A program made the position numbers and the translations under genes. The notes beneath the pieces were generated by a model that worked only from the letters and a program-made list of their open reading frames with translations, had not been told where the DNA came from and made no database searches. 64,000 nt of DNA. It comes from an uncultured Clostridia bacterium (GTDB lineage Bacteria; Bacillota; Clostridia; UBA1381). The stretch is from positions 89,498 to 153,497 of the forward strand of contig CANQQZ010000002.1 of assembly GCA_947626135.1 (NCBI GenBank), given 5' to 3'. Position 1 is the stretch's first letter, and the number at the start of each line of letters is the position of its first letter. Below, one piece after another: positions 58,511 to 64,000 of this stretch.

Positions 58511-59345
58511 CTTCTTCTCCTAATATTTTCTTTTGTCTCATATAAAGACTTGTGTATATGATATGCCGGATTATTCCGTCATTTTTTTTAATATCAAGCA
58601 GCTCGTAAGCCGATGCGGCGGCATTAAGATTGAATGTGAGAGTTGTTTTAAGACGTCCGGCAAGCTGCCTTTTATCCGAGCCGTTAAGCTCCAGCAGCAG
58701 CGGATTTCCGCGGTTCTTCGCGCGGTCCTTTTCAATATCGTTATACGCGTCGATAACATATATCCAGCGCCCGATATTATAGCCGAACCACGAGAGAATC
58801 TTTTTTTCCGTTTCTCCCCCCGCAAAGTCAGGCGTAAATAATATTTCCAGGATCCCGGCGAAGCAATCCGCCGATTCGTCAATCAAAGCGCCGCCCCTCT
58901 CGCATTCGCCGAGCCGGCGAAGCTCCCGGAATATCTGTTCGCACTGCTTCGGAAAACGTTTCCGCGCGCGCCTCATCCCGCCGTACAGTGCCGCGCGCGC
59001 CGGTATGGATCTCAGGCTCCTGTCGTCAGCCCAGTCGTCGGCAAACTTTAAATAAGTAAGCAGCGCACCCATATTAGCCGCGTAATCCAGTGCGCGGTCA
59101 TTTATGATACGGCCTCTTTTCGCTGTGGGGTGAGCCGCGCACCTGCGGTATACCCTTTCGGGCTCCGAGCCGTCAAGAGCTGACAGCACTATCGCCAAAA
59201 ATGTCATATCGTAGCTGAGCGCAAGGCGCGACAGCTGAGAGCACTGTCTGCCGATCGCGCCGCAAAGCCCGCAATAATAAGCGGAGAATGTGTCATAATC
59301 ATCCTCATTCATGCATTCCCTGCATACCGTCACATATCCGAACAT
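58470..59345 (-). CDS. DUF5685 family protein
   Basis: About 291 residues, starting [12 protein letters not shown] at ATG 59345 behind [19 protein letters not shown] contains a conserved Cys pair; the domain is helical throughout and resembles known DUF5685 proteins by my recall. The function is not known. It leads the DUF5685-DnaJ-DUF1385-prmC-AIM24 group. Confidence 0.75.
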   Translation of the reverse strand: MFGYVTVCRECMNEDDYDTFSAYYCGLCGAIGRQCSQLSRLALSYDMTFLAIVLSALDGSEPERVYRRCAAHPTAKRGRIINDRALDYAANMGALLTYLKFADDWADDRSLRSIPARAALYGGMRRARKRFPKQCEQIFRELRRLGECERGGALIDESADCFAGILEILFTPDFAGGETEKKILSWFGYNIGRWIYVIDAYNDIEKDRAKNRGNPLLLELNGSDKRQLAGRLKTTLTFNLNAAASAYELLDIKKNDGIIRHIIYTSLYMRQKKILGEEDGSVSGIGGQPRR

Positions 59346-59611
59346 TGCGCCGAGTCCTTTCCGCATATATATACCAGTATACAGCCAAATCACTCAAAAT
59401 TCAACCTGTATAGCATTATTTTTTACAAAAATTAACGATTTGTTCATAAAGCTTTTATTCTCTCAGCCTTTTGTTACGGCGCGGGATTATTTTAACGCAA
59501 TCGGGCAGCTCCGGCAGAAAAAGCTTACGCTCCCGTATATATTCGCGCGGCGGCGCGCGGCACTCCGCCTGACCTTATCGCAGGCGCCCTCCTTTGAGCC
59601 CTTAATATTTT

Positions 59612-60472
59612 TCAGTTTGAAAAATCATTGCGGTATGCGAGCGGCTTTTGACCGGCGCGTTTTTTAAACTGCGCGACAAAATTACTCGCGTCGGAGAAGC
59701 CGCATTTTTCCGCTATTTCCCCTACCGTCATATCCGTAGCTCTCAGCAGCGTTTTCGCCTCGTTTATACGGCGCGCCGTAAGATACTGATACGGCGTTAT
59801 ACCTGTCATTCGCTTAAAAAGCCGTATAAAATGATATTTCGACATATGCGCGCGCCGCATCATATCGTCAAGCGTTATCGGATTTGAATAGCATTTATCC
59901 AGATAAGCCATAATTTCCCTGATATCCTTATAAAAATCAATATTCCTCGATTCCTTTTCCTTGTCAAGCGCCGCATACAATACGGAATTAACGGCGCTGT
60001 GAAGGCAAAGCGACATCTCCGCAAGGCTTCGCATGTCATTATCGCGCATCATCACGCTTATTTCGGAATAAATCGTCCTGATTGACGCATCGTCACCCAT
60101 ATTCACCGAAAAAATACCGTCGGGATAAACAATATCAAACATTGCGCGCATACCGTTTCCATTTATGTAAAACCAGATAAAATCCCAGCCGCCGCTGTCG
60201 GCGTGATAATAGTGCGGCGCGGAGCAGTCAAGAATAACCGCGTGATTTTCGGGAAGACTTACCGATATCCCGTTCTGTCCGAGAGTTCCGCATTTTCCCG
60301 TTGTATAAAACAGCAAAAATCCTCCTCCGCCTTCACGGCTTACCTCATAATGCCCGTTTGCCTCGAATACTCCCGCTTCCGTAAGATAAAACGGAAGCGT
60401 CTGCGCAAACGGCGCAGGCGTAGCCGTAAGCCATATCGAATTTTTTGAAATCGTCTGCTCGGTCGTGTTCAT
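59612..60472 (-). CDS. AraC-family transcriptional regulator
   Basis: About 286 residues. An N-terminal cupin-like sensing part (about 1-165) and two helix-turn-helix motifs (about 185-286; RAHMSKYHFIRLFKRMTG and IAEKCGFSDASNFVAQFKK). ATG 60472 is chosen over a TTG further up because GAGGTGGG precedes it. It is divergent from DUF5107 copy 2 across 142 bases, so that gene is its probable target; the inducer is likely a sugar. Confidence 0.9.
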   Translation of the reverse strand: MNTTEQTISKNSIWLTATPAPFAQTLPFYLTEAGVFEANGHYEVSREGGGGFLLFYTTGKCGTLGQNGISVSLPENHAVILDCSAPHYYHADSGGWDFIWFYINGNGMRAMFDIVYPDGIFSVNMGDDASIRTIYSEISVMMRDNDMRSLAEMSLCLHSAVNSVLYAALDKEKESRNIDFYKDIREIMAYLDKCYSNPITLDDMMRRAHMSKYHFIRLFKRMTGITPYQYLTARRINEAKTLLRATDMTVGEIAEKCGFSDASNFVAQFKKRAGQKPLAYRNDFSN

Positions 60473-60573
60473 TTTTCCCACCTCGGACAAATTATATCAT
60501 ATTATGATTTAAAAAGCAATAATTTTATATTTTTTCGCAATTATCCTTAATGACCCACATTGCTTAAAGGCAT

Positions 60574-60579
60574 ATAATA
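60574..60579 (+). promoter_or_regulatory. -10 element of DUF5107 copy 2
   Basis: TATAAT (60574-60579), 35 bases before the ATG, with no good -35 at 16-18 bases. This fits a promoter needing an activator such as the divergent AraC protein. Confidence 0.6.
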
Positions 60580-60614
60580 GCCTCAGTAAATTCAAATTGA
60601 CGGAGGTCATAAAA

Positions 60615-63600
60615 ATGAGCGAAGTAATTTTAAGGCAGGAGAAGGTAGTTATACCAACCTACGACATGTCGGAATATGATAAAAATCCGATGTTTTTGGA
60701 AAAACGCGTGTATCAGGGCTCGTCGGGCCGCGTGTACCCGCACCCGGTATGCGAGGGTGTGTCGGATACGAAAACCGATAAGGAATATAACGCAATTTAT
60801 CTTGAAAACGATTATATTCTTGTAATGATCCTGCCTGAAATAGGCGGCAAAATTCAGAGGCTTTACGATAAGACAAACGGTTATGACGCGGTATATTACA
60901 ACGAGGTTGTAAAACCCGCGCTCGTGGGTCTGGCAGGTCCGTGGATAAGCGGCGGAATTGAGTTTAACTGGCCTCAGCATCACCGTCCCTCCACGTTTGA
61001 CCCGGTGGATTATACGATAGAGAAAAACGATGACGGCTCCGTAACCGTCTGGGTCGGCGAGACCGAAAAGATGTTTCACACAAAGGGCATGGCGGGCTTC
61101 ACCGTTTATCCCGATAAGGCATACCTTGAAATCAAGGGGCGCGTATATAACCCCACGGACCGTCCGCAGACATTTTTATGGTGGGCGAACCCCGCTGTTA
61201 CAGTAAACGATTTTACGCAGTCCATTTTCCCGCCCGACGTGAACGCGGTTATGGATCACGGCAAGCGCGGAGTATCAAAATTTCCGATTGCCGACGGAAT
61301 TTATTACAAATATGATTACGCGCCGGGGACAGATATCTCGAGATATAAAAACATTCCTGTCCCCACGTCTTACATGGCGTATCACTCCGATTTCAATTTC
61401 ATAGGCAATTACGATTACGGAAAAAACGCCGGTCTTTTGCATATCGCCGACCATCATGTTTCACCCGGGAAGAAGCAATGGACGTGGGGCAACGGCGATT
61501 TCGGACGCGCATGGGACAGGAACCTAACCGATGAAAACGGTCCGTATATTGAGCTTATGACTGGTATGTTCACGGATAACCAGCCGGATTTCACGTTTTT
61601 AAAGCCGTATGAGGAAAAGACGTTCACGCAGTATTTTATGCCGTATAAATCGGTCGGCGCAATCAAAAACGCGTCACTCGACGCGGCTGTAAACGCTGAG
61701 GTCAGGGACAATAAAGTTAAGGTAACAATATATACGCCGTCGGGACTTTCTGATGCCCGCCTCGACGTTATGAACAGCGGAGAAACAATATACGCGGGGA
61801 CACTAAATTTGCAGCCTGCCGAGGTGTTTGAAACGGAAATCTGCGCGAACGGCGCAGATTATGACGATATATCTCTGAAAATCACGAGGGACACTAAAAT
61901 CATATTGGAGCATGCTCCGGTTAAAAACACCGAGCCCGTACCGTCGCCCGCCGAAGCGATACCCGAGCCCGGGGAAATACCGACGAACGAAAAATTATTC
62001 CTCGCAGCAACACATTTGGAGCAATACCGTCACGCCACATATTCTCCCGAGCCGTATTATCTTGAGGGATTAAAGCGCGACCCGGAGGATATACGCATAA
62101 ACAACGGCTATGGAAAATACCTTTACAGCCGCGGCAGATTTGCGGAAAGCGTGAAATATTTCCGCGCGGCGGTTAAGGCGTCAACGTGGAAGAACCCCAA
62201 CCCATACGACTGCGAGCCGTATTACAATCTCGGTCTGGCGCTTAAAATGTCGGGCGGGGACAGGGATAAAGCATTTGACGCGTTTTATAAGGCAACCTGG
62301 GACGGAAATATGCAGGATAAGGCATTTTACATGCTCGCCTGCATGACGGCGGAAAAGGGCGGATACGCAGACGCGCTCGCGTTCGTTGAAAAATCGCTCG
62401 TCCGCGGACTTCACAATTTAAAGGCGCGCACGCTTAAAACCGCGCTGTTAAGGCTCACCGGTCAGACGGACGCGGCGATTGAGTTCGCGAATGAAACAAA
62501 GAAGATCGATGCGCTCGGCCACGGCTGCCGATATGAATTATATCTGCTCACGGGCAAAGACGAATTTACAGCCGTTATGCGCGGCGACAATCATAATTAT
62601 ATCGAGCTCGCGCTTACGTATATCGCCGCGGGAATGAGGAACGAGGCGGACAAAATACTCGCTCTTGCTCCGAATGACGAGCCGATGGTTCACTATTACC
62701 GTTTCTTCTGCACGGGCGATAAGGCGGAGCTTGACAAGGCTGAAAACGCAAGCTCGCTCTATTGCTTCCCCAACCGCCCAGAGGACATTTCGGTACTCGG
62801 AAATGCTGCGGATAAAGGCGGCGAATACGCGAAATATTATCTCGGCTGTCTGTTCTACGATAAGGGCTTATGGGAAAAGAGCGTGTCGCTGTGGGAATGC
62901 TGCGCGGACAAAGTAAATCTGCCCACAGTCTACAGAAACCTCTCGCTCGCATACTACAACAAAATGGGCGATTACGGCAAAGCGAAGGCGGCAATGGAAA
63001 AGGCGTTTGAAATGGACACGACCGACGCTCGCGTATTCTTTGAATTGGATCAGCTTTATAAAATGCTGAATTATCCGCTTAAAGACAGGCTCGCGAATAT
63101 GAACGCACATCCCGGGCTTTTGGAAAAGCGCGATGATTTGTATACGGAATACATAACGCTCCTTAATTTAAACGGCGAATATGATAACGCGTATGAGCGC
63201 ATAATGAGCCACAGCTTCCACCCGTGGGAGGGCGGCGAGGGGAAAATTCCCGCGCAGTACAGAACGGCGCTCATAAACAAGGCAAAGGCTGAGCCGGATA
63301 AGGCTGTAAAATATCTCGAACAGGCGCTCGTATATCCGCACAATCTCGGCGAGGGTAAGCTAATAGGCAATCTTGACAACGATATTTATTATATGCTCGG
63401 CGGACTGTATGAGGACAAGGATAAATCGGATTGGGCGTACAAAATGGCTGCGCGCGGCGAATTTGAACTGACCTCGGCAATGTACTACAATGACCAGCCG
63501 CCCGAAATGATGTATTACGCAGCAAAGGCGATTGAAGCGCTCGGAAACAAGCGCGAAGCGCAAAAACGCTTTGATAAATTTATTGAATATGCTGACACAC

Positions 63601-63818
63601 ACATGAACGACGATGTGAAGATAGATTACTTCGCTGTGTCGCTGCCCGACTTTCTGATATTTGAAGCGGACCTGAATAAGAAAAACCGCGTCCACTGCCT
63701 GTATATGGCTTCTCTGGGGCATATGGGCAGGGGCGATATCAATGCAGCAAAGGAATACGCGCAAAGAGGTGCTGAAATTGATAAATGTCACGCGGGATTT
63801 ATGGAAATACTGAAATAA
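60615..63818 (+). CDS. DUF5107 (galactose-mutarotase-like) protein with C-terminal TPR repeats, copy 2
   Basis: 1067 residues, cytoplasmic. It keeps nearly all conserved blocks of copy 1: KRVYQGSSGRVYPHP, VMILPEIGGKIQRLYDKTNG, GGIEFNWPQHHRP, FLWWANPAVTVND and PTSYMAYHSDFNFIGNYDYG, then the TPR half (YYNLGLALKMSGGDRDKAFDAF). ATG 60615 follows CGGAGGTCATAAAA. A gap of changed residues lies near 390-460 (the hinge between halves). Function unknown; probably a duplicated sugar-related protein controlled by the AraC regulator. Confidence 0.8.
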   Translation: MSEVILRQEKVVIPTYDMSEYDKNPMFLEKRVYQGSSGRVYPHPVCEGVSDTKTDKEYNAIYLENDYILVMILPEIGGKIQRLYDKTNGYDAVYYNEVVKPALVGLAGPWISGGIEFNWPQHHRPSTFDPVDYTIEKNDDGSVTVWVGETEKMFHTKGMAGFTVYPDKAYLEIKGRVYNPTDRPQTFLWWANPAVTVNDFTQSIFPPDVNAVMDHGKRGVSKFPIADGIYYKYDYAPGTDISRYKNIPVPTSYMAYHSDFNFIGNYDYGKNAGLLHIADHHVSPGKKQWTWGNGDFGRAWDRNLTDENGPYIELMTGMFTDNQPDFTFLKPYEEKTFTQYFMPYKSVGAIKNASLDAAVNAEVRDNKVKVTIYTPSGLSDARLDVMNSGETIYAGTLNLQPAEVFETEICANGADYDDISLKITRDTKIILEHAPVKNTEPVPSPAEAIPEPGEIPTNEKLFLAATHLEQYRHATYSPEPYYLEGLKRDPEDIRINNGYGKYLYSRGRFAESVKYFRAAVKASTWKNPNPYDCEPYYNLGLALKMSGGDRDKAFDAFYKATWDGNMQDKAFYMLACMTAEKGGYADALAFVEKSLVRGLHNLKARTLKTALLRLTGQTDAAIEFANETKKIDALGHGCRYELYLLTGKDEFTAVMRGDNHNYIELALTYIAAGMRNEADKILALAPNDEPMVHYYRFFCTGDKAELDKAENASSLYCFPNRPEDISVLGNAADKGGEYAKYYLGCLFYDKGLWEKSVSLWECCADKVNLPTVYRNLSLAYYNKMGDYGKAKAAMEKAFEMDTTDARVFFELDQLYKMLNYPLKDRLANMNAHPGLLEKRDDLYTEYITLLNLNGEYDNAYERIMSHSFHPWEGGEGKIPAQYRTALINKAKAEPDKAVKYLEQALVYPHNLGEGKLIGNLDNDIYYMLGGLYEDKDKSDWAYKMAARGEFELTSAMYYNDQPPEMMYYAAKAIEALGNKREAQKRFDKFIEYADTHMNDDVKIDYFAVSLPDFLIFEADLNKKNRVHCLYMASLGHMGRGDINAAKEYAQRGAEIDKCHAGFMEILK

Positions 63819-63947
63819 AAGCGCATCCGCGCCTCCCGCAAAAGTAAGCTTTAAAACCCCTTGTCAAAGCCCCCGGACTGTTTACTTGTTAGACAGAAAA
63901 CAGCGTTCATACGGTGGCGTGAAATAAAACAGTAATTTTATTGTCAT

Positions 63948-63976
63948 AAACGGAGCAGTTTCTGCTCCGTTTTATA
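63948..63976 (+). terminator. Terminator after DUF5107 copy 2
   Basis: 11-bp stem AAACGGAGCAG (63948-63958) and CTGCTCCGTTT (63962-63972) with a 3-base loop and TTTAT. No gene is seen between 63819 and the window end. Confidence 0.85.
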
Positions 63977-64000
63977 CTTTAATCATCATAAATGACATTT

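Overview
The window comes from a Gram-positive, fibre-degrading anaerobe, most likely an uncultured gut Clostridia member (Bacillota). Supporting signs are GGAGG ribosome binding sites, promoters close to consensus, S-layer-homology (SLH) surface proteins, a split transketolase, a BlaI/M56 pair, an NAD-type PyrD/PyrK dihydroorotate dehydrogenase, and many glycoside hydrolases (GH2, GH5, GH42, GH43) with a rhamnogalacturonan-acetylesterase-like enzyme. No tRNA, rRNA, CRISPR array or transposase was found. The species cannot be named from the sequence alone.

Layout. 1-5.4 kb (minus): yhbY-nadD, and a LysR/sirtuin/GH2 beta-galactosidase group. 5.4-8.9 kb (plus): ketoacyl synthase, acyl-CoA ligase and hotdog thioesterase behind a strong promoter, divergent from LysR. 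8.9-17.2 kb (minus): pyrR-pyrB-pyrC-pyrF-pyrK-pyrD, running without a visible terminator into GH43 and SLH-GH5 genes. 17.3-20.7 kb (plus): argH and a GH42 beta-galactosidase. 20.8-25.1 kb (minus): cysS-mrnC-transketolase N and C subunits-lipoprotein. 25.1-34 kb (minus): an esterase, a 1346-residue multidomain SGNH esterase, a large mutarotase-like/TPR protein and a small XRE regulator. 34-48.2 kb: the surface-protein locus. 48.3-55.1 kb (plus): AI-2E-type permease, YhiN-like flavoprotein, membrane protein, YARHG protein, BlaI, M56 peptidase and a sensor-like protein. 55.3-59.4 kb (minus): AIM24-like, prmC, DUF1385, DnaJ and DUF5685 genes. 59.6-63.8 kb: an AraC regulator divergent from a second mutarotase-like/TPR paralogue.

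The most interesting part is 34-46.2 kb. A giant cell-wall adhesin (BspA-type leucine-rich repeats, pilin-like and InlB-type repeats, three SLH domains; about 3,517 residues if intact) is read leftward. Its only good promoter lies about 190 bp upstream, inside a 1.3-kb segment that also encodes a tyrosine recombinase. The segment is bounded by perfect 34-bp inverted repeats. Each repeat is itself a lox-like site, with two 11-bp arms around a 6-bp asymmetric spacer. A strong terminator abuts the far repeat. This is the layout of a self-contained invertible promoter switch carrying its own recombinase. The adhesin reading frame is also interrupted at a run of eight Gs, where one extra G (or two fewer) restores one open frame. 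This is either a second, slippage-based switch or a sequence error. A small XRE regulator follows the adhesin with no clear terminator and may be switched with it.

Several genes work together in polysaccharide use. GH2, GH42 and GH43 lack signal peptides and probably act on imported oligosaccharides. The SLH-anchored GH5 and the secreted SGNH esterase act outside the cell. The two mutarotase-like/TPR proteins are cytoplasmic and of unknown function; one is probably controlled by the adjacent AraC regulator.
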